A stretch of DNA of 64,000 nucleotides. Origin: CAVSCR01 sp963726575. GTDB lineage: Bacteria; Actinomycetota; Actinomycetes; JAHEKZ01. The notes under the pieces are model-generated. The model saw only the letters and a list, made by a program, of their open reading frames with translations. It had not been told where the DNA came from and ran no database searches. A program made the position numbers and the translations under genes. Shown here in pieces: positions 37,660-45,662 of the stretch. Within the stretch, counting starts at the first letter, position 1. Each line of letters begins with the position of its first letter. The stretch spans positions 124,001 to 188,000 of the forward strand of contig CAVSCR010000006.1 in the NCBI GenBank assembly GCA_963726575.1, read 5' to 3'.

Positions 37660-38634
37660 TCAGCCGGCCCACGACATCTGGTCGGTCGTGGCCCGACGAA
37701 GTGCGTCGGCGCTGGTCTCCAACGACATCGTGAGAACTCCTTCGCGCCGCGCCGGATCCATCAGATTGGCGCCGATCACTTCGAGGTCACGCCGACCAGG
37801 CCCGAGGACGACCACCCGGGTCCCGGATGCCCGCACCTTCCCCGCTTCGTGCCACACCCTTCGCGTGAGCCGGCGCCGGTAGGCGCGCTCCAGACGAGCG
37901 GCCACAGAAGCCGGTCGGTCGTACTCGACCGAGATCATCGGTGCCAGCACGTACACCTCGTCCAGGCCGATGCCGGCCAGCAGGTCCAGTGACGTGGGCG
38001 AACACGTTCCACCGTCGACATAGCGGTGGCCGTTCACCGCCACCGACTCGTACCAGCCCGGGATCGCACACGAGGCACGAACCGCGTCGGACAACGTGAC
38101 CTCTGGCGAACCGGGTCGCCCGAATACCACACGGCGTCCCGAGTCGTAGTCCATCGCGACGATCCAGGTGTTGGGGTGCGCGGTCCAGCTGGTGCCCGGC
38201 TGCGTGACCGAAGCCACGAGCTGTCCCACCGAGGCCAAGGATCCCCGACCCGGTGGCAGCATCGACGACACGACGGCCGTGGGTGGGTACCGCTGCGGCT
38301 GACGCATCGAACGCGCGAGCAGACGGGCCGACCCGATGCCCGGCCGCGGCCAGGTCAACCGGGCCGATGCGTCCGGGCCACGCGGATCCACGAAGACGCC
38401 GGCCAGCGGCCCTTCGGTCGGCTGATGTCCTAGCTGGTGCTCGCGCAGCTGGGTGACCGAGACCCCGTTGCCGATCAGTGCCGCCAAGACCGACCCCGCG
38501 GAGGTGCCGACGAGATGGTCGACGTCGCGAACGTCGAACCCGAGGACGTCCTCCAGCTCCACCAGCGCACCGGTCGTCCACGCGGCGCCGAGTACTCCGC
38601 CGGCGCCGAGCACCAGTCCACGACGCTTCACCAT
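37660..38634 (-). CDS. Patatin-like phospholipase
   Basis: A 324-residue alpha/beta hydrolase of the patatin family, a Ser-Asp dyad lipase. Oxyanion loop LVLGAGGVLGAAW at 7-19, nucleophile S45 in VGTSAGSVL, and the catalytic aspartate in HRYVDGGTCSPT. No signal peptide is visible, so it acts in the cytosol or at the inner membrane. It starts 4 nt after the wax ester synthase/DGAT stop. Together they suggest turnover of stored neutral lipid or of phospholipid acyl chains, an inference from adjacency. Confidence 0.9.
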   Translation of the reverse strand: MVKRRGLVLGAGGVLGAAWTTGALVELEDVLGFDVRDVDHLVGTSAGSVLAALIGNGVSVTQLREHQLGHQPTEGPLAGVFVDPRGPDASARLTWPRPGIGSARLLARSMRQPQRYPPTAVVSSMLPPGRGSLASVGQLVASVTQPGTSWTAHPNTWIVAMDYDSGRRVVFGRPGSPEVTLSDAVRASCAIPGWYESVAVNGHRYVDGGTCSPTSLDLLAGIGLDEVYVLAPMISVEYDRPASVAARLERAYRRRLTRRVWHEAGKVRASGTRVVVLGPGRRDLEVIGANLMDPARREGVLTMSLETSADALRRATTDQMSWAG

Positions 38635-38638
38635 CGGC

Positions 38639-40030
38639 TCATCCTGCTGTGTCGAGAAGTTCCACCAGCGCGTCGTGGATGAGCTGGGAGAGGACATCGA
38701 GGTCGGGCATCGCATCGCGGTCTGCGTTGAGCCCGAAGAACACGTCCCCGTCGTAGGACGTGACGCCGATGGACAGCGCCTGCCCGCGCGCCAACGGCAC
38801 GATCGGGTAAGCCGCCAACAGGCGCGCCCCACCCGCGTACAGCGGGAACTGGGGACCCGGCACGTTGGTCACCACGAGGTTGAACAGCCGTCGCGACCAG
38901 CCCGACGCCGCACGAGCACCCAGGGCATGCAACGTGGGCGGCGCGAACCCCGCGATCCCGAGAAGCGCATCGGCCCCAACGGCCTGACCGGTGTCCTTGA
39001 CCGCCTGCATGGCGTAGCTGACCTGGTGCAGGCGCATCACGGGCGACGGCTCGCCGACCGGAAGATCGACGAGGTAGGCGGAGACGAAGTTGCCCGCTTC
39101 ACCGACCTCGTCGTCTGGCCGCACGCTCACCGGAACGAGTGCGCGCACGTTCGTACCGTTCGTGACCGCCTCGCCGCGAGTCATCAGCCACGAGCGAAGA
39201 GCACCAGACACCACGGCGAGCACCGCGTCGTTGACCGTGCCGCCGTGGGCCTTCCGGATCTTCTTCAGGTCGTCCAGGTCAGCCCGAGCGGCGCCGAACC
39301 GACGCGCCGAGCCCACGCCTTCGTTCAGCGGCGACGTCGGAGCGGTGCGCACCACGGTGCGCGCCATGGCCAACACTCCCCCGGCCGCACCCCCCAGTCG
39401 CGAGACGGTTCGACGCACATCGGTGAGCCCTGCGCGGACGGCGTCGGCCAGGGCCGTTGGCCGCGAGGCCAGCTCACCGAACGCGTCGAGCAGCAGCGCC
39501 ACGGACGACGGCTCATGCCTCGGGTGCCAGTCGACCAGTTCCGGTGCCGACGCCTCCGGGCTCGGGTCGAGCAGCACCTGTCCGATGTCCACGGCGGCGA
39601 CACCGTCGACCATGGCGTGGTGGGTCTTGGAGATGACGGCGAACCGACCCCTCGAGAGCCCTTCGACGATGTACAGCTCCCAGAGCGGACGGTGGACGTC
39701 CAGGGGTCGACTTCCGACGCGGGCCGCCAACTCGTAGAGCTGGGCGTCGGTACCGGGCCGAGGCAGCGCCGAGCGACGCACGTGATAGGTGATGTCGAAG
39801 TGCTCGTCGTCCACCCAGACGGGTGCAGCCAGGTGTCCTGGCACCCCTTTGACCCGTTGGTGGTAGCGGGGCACCAACCCGATGCGGGCCTGGATCAGCT
39901 CGACCATCGCGTCGAAGTCGAACCCCGACTCGGGAGCCTGGAAGACCGCCACGCCGCCCACGTGCATCGGCGTGTTCGCCCCCTCCATGTAGAGGAAGGA
40001 GACATCCAGCGAACTCAGGCGATCGGTCAC
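38639..40030 (-). CDS. Wax ester synthase/diacylglycerol acyltransferase (WS/DGAT)
   Basis: A 463-residue acyltransferase of the bacterial WS/DGAT (Tgs) family. Catalytic HHxxxDG is at 137-143 (KTHHAMVDGVAAVDI), and the later NxxxxNVPGP block is VVTNVPGPQFPLYAGG. LSSLDVSFLYME at the start is the family N-terminus. It transfers acyl-CoA chains to diacylglycerol or alcohols to form storage lipid. GTG at 40030 chosen because the family N-terminus begins there; a GTG at 40048 adds six residues. The patatin gene follows it closely. Confidence 0.92.
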   Translation of the reverse strand: MTDRLSSLDVSFLYMEGANTPMHVGGVAVFQAPESGFDFDAMVELIQARIGLVPRYHQRVKGVPGHLAAPVWVDDEHFDITYHVRRSALPRPGTDAQLYELAARVGSRPLDVHRPLWELYIVEGLSRGRFAVISKTHHAMVDGVAAVDIGQVLLDPSPEASAPELVDWHPRHEPSSVALLLDAFGELASRPTALADAVRAGLTDVRRTVSRLGGAAGGVLAMARTVVRTAPTSPLNEGVGSARRFGAARADLDDLKKIRKAHGGTVNDAVLAVVSGALRSWLMTRGEAVTNGTNVRALVPVSVRPDDEVGEAGNFVSAYLVDLPVGEPSPVMRLHQVSYAMQAVKDTGQAVGADALLGIAGFAPPTLHALGARAASGWSRRLFNLVVTNVPGPQFPLYAGGARLLAAYPIVPLARGQALSIGVTSYDGDVFFGLNADRDAMPDLDVLSQLIHDALVELLDTAG

Positions 40031-40054
40031 GACTCCATGGTCCCTCACGGGCGC

Positions 40055-40711
40055 TCAGCGAGCCAACGGGACCTCGAACAGCGCTTCTAGCTCGGCCGCG
40101 GTGGACTCATAGTCCCGGTGGTGAACACCGACCAGCCCCACCTCGACCGCCGCCCGAACGTTGACCTCGTGGTCGTCGACGAAGACGCACTGTTCGGGCT
40201 GTCGTCCGAGCCGATCGACCACGAGCCGAAAGATCCGGGATTCCGGCTTACGCATTCCCACTTCGCCGGAGATCACCACGACGTCGAACATCTCGTCCCA
40301 TCCGTCACGCAGGTAGCTGTCCCCCCAGGAGTTGGACAGCAACGCGGTGGCGAGCCCGGCCAGCCTGGCGCGCCGTACCAGACCCGACATGTCGGGGGCG
40401 TGCACGAAGTGCTCGAACATGCGCTCCAGCAACCCGGCGGCTTCGACGTCGGCACCAGTGCTGGCCAGACGTTGCGCCAGCTCGAGCTCGAAGTCGGGCA
40501 CCTCGAGCTCGCCCCGCTCCAACGCGTGCACCGGGTTGATCGAAGCGTCGACGTAGCCGGCATCGCCGAACCAGTCGCGCATGGCCGCTCGCCAGGTGGA
40601 GTACGAGATGCCGTCCGCGTGTGCCCAGGCTCCGATGGCCGTGTCCAGGTCCTGCGTCATGACGCCGTACCAGTCGACGACCAGCGCCTGCGGCTGGCCA
40701 TTGGTCACCAC
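40055..40711 (-). CDS. HAD-family hydrolase
   Basis: A 218-residue haloacid-dehalogenase-like phosphatase. Motif I VVDWYGVMTQ has the nucleophile aspartate but the usual second aspartate (DxD) is replaced by Y-G-V, as in epoxide-hydrolase-N or YihX-like members. Motif II is ALLSNSWG, motif III lysine near GMRKPESRIF, and motif IV FVDDHEVNVRAA. Mg-dependent phosphatase or dehalogenase activity is expected but no substrate is indicated. The stop is 24 nt before the acyltransferase start. Confidence 0.85.
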   Translation of the reverse strand: MVTNGQPQALVVDWYGVMTQDLDTAIGAWAHADGISYSTWRAAMRDWFGDAGYVDASINPVHALERGELEVPDFELELAQRLASTGADVEAAGLLERMFEHFVHAPDMSGLVRRARLAGLATALLSNSWGDSYLRDGWDEMFDVVVISGEVGMRKPESRIFRLVVDRLGRQPEQCVFVDDHEVNVRAAVEVGLVGVHHRDYESTAAELEALFEVPLAR

Positions 40712-40750
40712 GCGATCGTAGAGATCCTGCCGTGGACGCGCAGTGCCTCG

Positions 40751-42055
40751 TCAGTGTGCTGCATGACGCAGCGACCGAGCTCGGCCCTTCCGCCGAGCCA
40801 CCGGCGGGAAGTCACGGTCGAGGAGGTCGGCAATGACGGCGCGCCCCGCACACTGCGGCGCGGCCTCGCCGAGTGTCTGACTCGAGAACAGCGCTGCGTC
40901 CCAGGCGGCCGGGTCGTCCGGCACGAAGTGAGTGGCGTGCGCAGACAGGTTCGTGGTGACCTCACGCAGCTGCGACCGAGCGCCGGCCCCCGGCCCGGCT
41001 CTGCGCACGCGGTTGACTACCACGTCGCACGCGGCACCGGGGGTCAGGTCAGCCACCCGCGACAGACCCCGCGTCAGGCGAACCAGGCTGATCGGGTCAG
41101 GTCCCCCGACGGCCACGACCCGGTCTGCGCACTGCAAGGTGGTCACCGCGGCGCCGTGACGCGACGGCAGGCCGGGGTCGAGCACCGTCTCGTCGTCCCG
41201 ATCGATTCCGGCTCCGATGTCCGCGACCACCAGATCGGCCATGCCCAGCACCACCTCCCACACCGTGCGAAGTGCCGCCGGGCGCACCTCGGCCCAGCGC
41301 TCGGGCCGCGGCAGTCCGGTCAGGACGCGCAGTCCCGAGGGCAACGACACGGCCAGGCGCGCGAGGTCCTCCGACGTGAGCCGGCCCGTGCCCGCCAACC
41401 GAGCGGCCACGACCAGCCCGGAGACGTCTCCGAGCAGTCCCAGACGCTGACCCAACGATGGTGCGACCGTATCCGCGTCGACCAACCAGGTGCGCAGTCC
41501 GCGGCGAGCGGCCTCGTCGGCCAACGTCAGAGCCACGCTGGTTCGACCGGGGGCTCCATGGGGTCCCCAGACCGCGAGGAGACGCCCGCGCGCCGACGGT
41601 GACCCGTCCAGCGACCCCTTCGACAGCGGTGCCGGCATCGAGATCGCGCCCATCGAGGTGGCGTCCATCGGGGGTGGTAGCTCGGTCACCGCCTCGGCCT
41701 CGACGCGCGCCAGGACGGCAGCTGCCACGCGGGCACCGTCGTCGATCCCGTTGAGCTCGACGACTTCGGTACCGAGTGCACCGAGCCGTGCCGGGGCGCC
41801 GGGACCGACGAGCAGGATGACCACGAGCCCGGCTGCCTCGAGGCGCTGCACGGCATCGGCATCGAGGCGGCGCAGGCCGGCGTCGACAACGACCGCCCGA
41901 GCCCGAGCCGTGGCAGCCGCTCCGAGCAGGTCTGCGAGGTCGAGGCAACGGCGGCGCAGGACGATGCCGTCGACCGGACGGTCCAGCGCAGCAACGATCT
42001 GCGCCTCGCCCGGCAGTCCGCCCGTGGCGAGCAGGACCGGAACCGGCTCGGTCAC
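40751..42055 (-). CDS. CpaE-like MinD-family ATPase
   Basis: A 434-residue protein. The N-terminal part (1-120) looks like a degenerate receiver domain (ARAVVVDAGLRRLDADAVQRL). The C-terminal part is a SIMIBI ATPase with a deviant Walker A, WGPHGAPGRTSVALTLADEAA, and TWLVDADTVAPSLGQRLGL and LVVADIGAG motifs. This is the CpaE/TadZ arrangement, which positions pilus machinery at the pole. The GTG start overlaps the CpaB-like stop by 4 nt. The main Tad genes are 16 kb away, so this pair may serve them at a distance. Confidence 0.82.
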   Translation of the reverse strand: MTEPVPVLLATGGLPGEAQIVAALDRPVDGIVLRRRCLDLADLLGAAATARARAVVVDAGLRRLDADAVQRLEAAGLVVILLVGPGAPARLGALGTEVVELNGIDDGARVAAAVLARVEAEAVTELPPPMDATSMGAISMPAPLSKGSLDGSPSARGRLLAVWGPHGAPGRTSVALTLADEAARRGLRTWLVDADTVAPSLGQRLGLLGDVSGLVVAARLAGTGRLTSEDLARLAVSLPSGLRVLTGLPRPERWAEVRPAALRTVWEVVLGMADLVVADIGAGIDRDDETVLDPGLPSRHGAAVTTLQCADRVVAVGGPDPISLVRLTRGLSRVADLTPGAACDVVVNRVRRAGPGAGARSQLREVTTNLSAHATHFVPDDPAAWDAALFSSQTLGEAAPQCAGRAVIADLLDRDFPPVARRKGRARSLRHAAH

Positions 42056-42747
42056 GGTGCGCTCGACACGCCCGGGACGGCCGGCACGGCGATGGCACCG
42101 TCGGGAACGGCCACCAATGTCAAGGCGCCATGCGCTGCCGCCCCGACGAGGTTCGGCACCGCTGGGGGAGACACCGCGAGTGCGACACCCACGTCAGCGC
42201 TCCCACCGAAGCCCGAGCCCGAGTCGTCGACGGAGGACACGATCACGTCGGACAGGACCAGACGCGGCGCCCCCACGCCGCCGGGAAGCGCGCCGGACAC
42301 CGCACCCGGTACCAGATACACGTCGACCACGTCGCCGGCGTGAAGGTCGGCGGGAAGGTGGAATCGCGCGACGGCAACCGTCACCAAGCGACGCGGTGGC
42401 GCGGCGTCAGCAGAGGTGAGCGCAGTCGCCGGGATGAGCTCATTCGTACCGACCGCCCGGACCACGACCTTCCCGGTGAGCGACGAGCCGGAAGTGAGGT
42501 ACACACCGGAGCTGGACGTCGAAGCGAGGTGCACGGGTTCGGCGCGAACGTCGTCGGTTCCGACCACCGATCCAGCCGCCAGCGGATGCGCGGCGACCCA
42601 CACGCTGGTCGTCGTGTCGGCACCCGAGATGACCGCGGTGACACCCAGCACCGAGATCACGAGGAGGGCGACGCCGCCGGCCAGTCTCAGGTCGAGCCAG
42701 CGGGGTCGGGCCAACCGCACCGCGGACGGAGACGCGAGATCGGCCAC
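42052..42747 (-). CDS. CpaB/RcpC-like SAF-domain protein
   Basis: A 231-residue membrane-anchored protein with one helix (about 27-43, GGVALLVISVLGVTAV), then a SAF domain (WVAAHPLAAGSVVGTDDVR...LIPATALTS) and a beta-rich tail. SAF proteins of the CpaB/RcpC type stabilise the Flp secretin or pilus base through carbohydrate binding. GGGGGAG precedes the GTG at 42747. No secretin is expected in an actinobacterium, so its wall-binding role is inferred. It forms a two-gene unit with the CpaE-like ATPase. Confidence 0.8.
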   Translation of the reverse strand: MADLASPSAVRLARPRWLDLRLAGGVALLVISVLGVTAVISGADTTTSVWVAAHPLAAGSVVGTDDVRAEPVHLASTSSSGVYLTSGSSLTGKVVVRAVGTNELIPATALTSADAAPPRRLVTVAVARFHLPADLHAGDVVDVYLVPGAVSGALPGGVGAPRLVLSDVIVSSVDDSGSGFGGSADVGVALAVSPPAVPNLVGAAAHGALTLVAVPDGAIAVPAVPGVSSAP

Positions 42748-42950
42748 AACACTCCCCCGGACGGACGACGACGTCTGCCGGAGATGGTGGCGACCCAGCT
42801 GCGATGATGTCGCGCGGAGTCCACAACTTGCTCCGATCGGCGGACAACTCGCCACGTTGGGCGTCACCTTCGCTACGCCCGGTCACGCCTCGGCTCGATC
42901 GCCCGTGGAGGGTTCACCACCAGGAGTGACATCGATGTCACACTCCTCGC

Positions 42951-43196
42951 GTGGCGACCAGGTTCTTGACGTTGGCCGACGTGGCGGAGGAGCTGAACAT
43001 CTCAGCCGCGCAGGCCTACGCGTTGGTGCGCAACGGCGAGCTACGCGCCATCAAGGTGGGGGGTCGCGGACAGTGGCGGATCGAAGCTGCCGAGCTCGAG
43101 CGCTTCATCCACCAGGCCTACGATGACACCGAGCAGTTCGTCGCCGAGCATCCGTTCAGCCGGGCCGAGGAGTCCCCTACCGCCCCCAGCGACTGA
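42951..43196 (+). CDS. BldC/excisionase-type HTH DNA-binding protein
   Basis: An 81-residue MerR-like winged HTH (HTH_17) protein: FLTLADVAEELNISAAQAYALVRNGELRAIKVG, then GRGQWRIEAAELERFI, which is the standard recognition pattern. The C-terminal 25 residues are acidic. It resembles the small actinobacterial BldC-like regulators rather than phage excisionases, as no integrase is near. It is divergent from the CpaB-CpaE pair with 203 bp between, so it might regulate them. Confidence 0.82.
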   Translation: MATRFLTLADVAEELNISAAQAYALVRNGELRAIKVGGRGQWRIEAAELERFIHQAYDDTEQFVAEHPFSRAEESPTAPSD

Positions 43197-43204
43197 GCCG
43201 CAGG

Positions 43205-43771
43205 CTAGAACGCCACCTGCACGAAGGCCACGGCCAAGAACGGCATGAGCTCGGCGCCCGCCGTCACCTCGGCCAGCGGAGTCGACCAGTCGTGCGCCAC
43301 GAGATCCAGATGATCGGCCCCCACGGCGACGATCGTGCCGCGGTGAACCGAGCCGTCGATCCGGCCTACCGCGACGACGCGACGATGACGTGACCAGAGC
43401 CGCACAACCGCGCCGAGCCCGAGACCACCCACGTCAGCGATGTCCGCGTCGCCGCTCACCGGACCCGCACCTGCACCACGTGGGTGCAGCAGGGAACCGG
43501 TGACCCCGACCACGCACGACGGACGCACGATGGTTGCCGGCCCGGAGAGGAGCAGGACGTCGGCGCCGCTGGGAGCCACGGTGCCAGCGACGGTGTGACC
43601 TCCCAGGAGGCGAAGCGTGACCCGTCGACCGCAGCCGGTCTGCCAACGATCGGTGAGCGTGGTGCGCGCCCGTTCTGCATGCGCGATGGCGCTTGCGGTG
43701 GCGTCGACCTCGAGACGCTCGCCTCCGGCGGCCTGCGCCTCGATGTCGTGCAGCACGTCTTCCCACACCAT
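43205..43771 (-). CDS. Conserved hypothetical protein
   Basis: A 188-residue protein that I cannot place in a named family. The N-terminal third is helical (VWEDVLHDIEAQAAGGE...AHAERARTTLTDRW), and the remainder is rich in beta strands with Gly-Val turns (VTLRLLGGHTVAGTVAPSGADVLLLSG, GRIDGSVHRGTIVAVGADHLDL), an SH3- or Sm-like barrel appearance. No signal peptide or membrane segment. The ATG at 43771 is directly followed by GTG. It is convergent with the HTH gene. Confidence 0.65.
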   Translation of the reverse strand: MVWEDVLHDIEAQAAGGERLEVDATASAIAHAERARTTLTDRWQTGCGRRVTLRLLGGHTVAGTVAPSGADVLLLSGPATIVRPSCVVGVTGSLLHPRGAGAGPVSGDADIADVGGLGLGAVVRLWSRHRRVVAVGRIDGSVHRGTIVAVGADHLDLVAHDWSTPLAEVTAGAELMPFLAVAFVQVAF

Positions 43772-43861
43772 GGGCGGGCACGCTAACCGCACCCGTGATC
43801 TGGTGTCGGGCAGTCGTCCCCAGGTCACCCCGAATGGCGCAGTGGCCCGGCCGGGAGTCCG

Positions 43862-44095
43862 CTAGCTGATCACCAGCCGTTGAGCGCGCAAGGACATCAC
43901 GAGCGCGATGATCCACCCGACGACCGTCCAGCCGAGCAGCAGGTTCACCCAGAACACCGACCAGTGCCGGACGTCTCGAACCACGGCAATGGCCCACGGG
44001 AGCATGTAACCAACCGTCAGCACGGCGACGACGATGGCGACGATCTTCGTCACGCCCCAGGAACGGTCGGCAGCTTCGATGTTGACCTCACTCAT
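43862..44095 (-). CDS. Superinfection-immunity-type small membrane protein
   Basis: A 77-residue protein with two helices (about 17-38 and 45-66) and the motif WSVFWVNLLLGWTVVGWIIALVMSLR, which is the signature of the Imm_superinfect family named after phage T4 Imm. Chromosomal homologues are common and their role is not established; no phage gene is nearby. It is likely a small inner-membrane protein of unknown function. Confidence 0.78.
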   Translation of the reverse strand: MSEVNIEAADRSWGVTKIVAIVVAVLTVGYMLPWAIAVVRDVRHWSVFWVNLLLGWTVVGWIIALVMSLRAQRLVIS

Positions 44096-44137
44096 GAGTT
44101 CAGGCTAGCCGGTCGACGCCGCGGATCCCGTCCATGG

Positions 44138-44782
44138 TCACGCAAGGCACGCCTTCGTCACCAGACCTGCGAACCAGTGCCGACCACCGGCCCGAAGAGT
44201 CCGGATGGTCTGTCGGTAGTGATGACCGCCCCGGTGGTAGCGGATCACCGCAGCGACATCTCCGGTGGCCCCCGGGTGTGCACAGGGTGGTTGCACCGTC
44301 ACCACCAACACCGCTCCCCCGAGGTAGCTGGCGACTGGCAAGCCTCCCCTGGGCACACCCGGCCACCTCGACCGTGCGCGGCGCAGCCCGAGGTCGGCAG
44401 TCGGCGGCCAGACGACCGCAGCCTGCGCCCATGACGCGACCACACCATGTGGCGGGTCGGTCGTCACCAACCGCACCGAATCGATGAAGAGGCGCACGTC
44501 GTTCTCGTTGCGTAGCAACACCTCCACCGCACCGGGGCTCTGGGCTCGGTAGGGGCTGCGGAACGGACTCGGCGCGAACGCAGGTACCGGGGCCGCCGCA
44601 CTCGTGAGCGGTGGCGCGACGGCTGGGCTGCGAGGGTGGGACGAGCGGCCGACCCAGACCAGAGCAACGACGACGGCCAGGCCGACGCAGGCGACGACCA
44701 GCGCGCGCGGCGGACGCCACCGCGGAGGCCGACCGGACTCGACGACGTCGAGCGCCGGCGGGGCGGATCGGGCGACACCCAT
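44138..44782 (-). CDS. Single-pass membrane hypothetical protein
   Basis: A 214-residue protein, not recognised. A short basic-proline cytoplasmic region (RPPRWRPPR) is followed by one helix (ALVVACVGLAVVVALVWVG), an Ala/Pro-rich linker and an extracellular beta-rich domain with VEVLLRNENDVRLFIDSVRL and a C-terminal cysteine pair (PPCAHPG, TKACLA). The domain looks immunoglobulin-like, as in many exported actinobacterial proteins, but no family can be named. It is divergent from the Rv3235-like gene with 181 bp between. Confidence 0.6.
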   Translation of the reverse strand: MGVARSAPPALDVVESGRPPRWRPPRALVVACVGLAVVVALVWVGRSSHPRSPAVAPPLTSAAAPVPAFAPSPFRSPYRAQSPGAVEVLLRNENDVRLFIDSVRLVTTDPPHGVVASWAQAAVVWPPTADLGLRRARSRWPGVPRGGLPVASYLGGAVLVVTVQPPCAHPGATGDVAAVIRYHRGGHHYRQTIRTLRAGGRHWFAGLVTKACLA

Positions 44783-44963
44783 GCCGCGAGGGTGGCACAA
44801 CGGGGGTCGGGGCCGGCCCGCCGAGCCGGCCACCGTCGGACTGTGCACAACCGGTTGACGGCATCGCCCCGACGGACTACGAAGGTGGAGGCTAACACAG
44901 GTAAACCCAAGCAAACTGATGAATCTCCCCTTCATCGGCCGGCCTCACCGCGAGGAGACCGCC

Positions 44964-45641
44964 ATGTCCACCACCGCCGACCTGACCACCGCCGACCTGA
45001 CCACCGCCAGCCACCGCCTCCGCCTCATGCCCGCTCCGGACTGCGATCCTCCGATCCAGCCGGGCCCGCGTTCTGGGCCGACGCGATTGCACGTCGTCGG
45101 CAGGCGTCACCGCTCGGCCACGGGTCAACGAGAGCTCGCCCTGGACTATCGGCTGCCCTCCGGCGTCCCGGCGGTGCCACAGCCGCCGGCGCTGCGGCTG
45201 ACCGTTCCGACCCATTCGCTGGCCGGCCCGGGCACGGCCTCCGGGGTTCGCGAGCCGTGGACCCTCGATGACGACGAGCCCGGCCTGACGATGACTGCGC
45301 GCGCCGACCTGCCCGACCCGCGCCAATGGGCGGCGCGTCTCGCGCAAGGCGTCCTCGAGGTCGCCGCCGGTGCGCGTCCCTCGAGCCAGCTCTGGCGCTG
45401 GACCACCCAGGAGGTCCTCGACGACGTCCGCCAGCGCAGCCGGCCAGCGACCCTGCTCGACAGCCAGCGTCGCCGGGCCCAAGTACCCGCCATGGTCCGG
45501 TCGGTGCACGTCTGTGAGCCGGCCGACGGTGTTGCAGAGGCCACCGCGATCGTCGCGGGACGACTCCGGACGCGCGCACTCGCGCTACGTCTGGAAGGTC
45601 TCAACGGACGCTGGCTGTGTACCGCCCTGGAATGGGTGTAG
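44964..45641 (+). CDS. Rv3235-family (DUF6459) protein
   Basis: A 225-residue protein of the Rv3235 family that usually lies beside secA in actinobacteria. The ATG at 44964 follows GAGGAG. The N-terminus contains a 15-bp tandem repeat (TTADL-TTADL-TTAS). The conserved C-terminal domain (about 130-225) has the family pattern RQWAARLAQGVLEVAAGARPSSQL, VRSVHVCEPADGVAEATAIV and C-terminal LEGLNGRWLCTALEWV. Function unknown; adjacency to secA suggests a link to export or to its quality control. It is convergent with secA, 21 bp apart. Confidence 0.85.
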   Translation: MSTTADLTTADLTTASHRLRLMPAPDCDPPIQPGPRSGPTRLHVVGRRHRSATGQRELALDYRLPSGVPAVPQPPALRLTVPTHSLAGPGTASGVREPWTLDDDEPGLTMTARADLPDPRQWAARLAQGVLEVAAGARPSSQLWRWTTQEVLDDVRQRSRPATLLDSQRRRAQVPAMVRSVHVCEPADGVAEATAIVAGRLRTRALALRLEGLNGRWLCTALEWV

Positions 45642-45662
45642 TGCCTCGGCGTTCTGCCGAGC

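Noticed and set aside
38453..40090. A 545-codon plus-strand reading frame
   Set aside because: It lies opposite the WS/DGAT gene and parts of its neighbours, which have catalytic motifs, and is Arg/His-rich without any recognisable domain.
43862..44095. Evidence of a prophage from the superinfection-immunity-type protein
   Set aside because: No integrase, attachment site or phage gene is near; chromosomal homologues are common.
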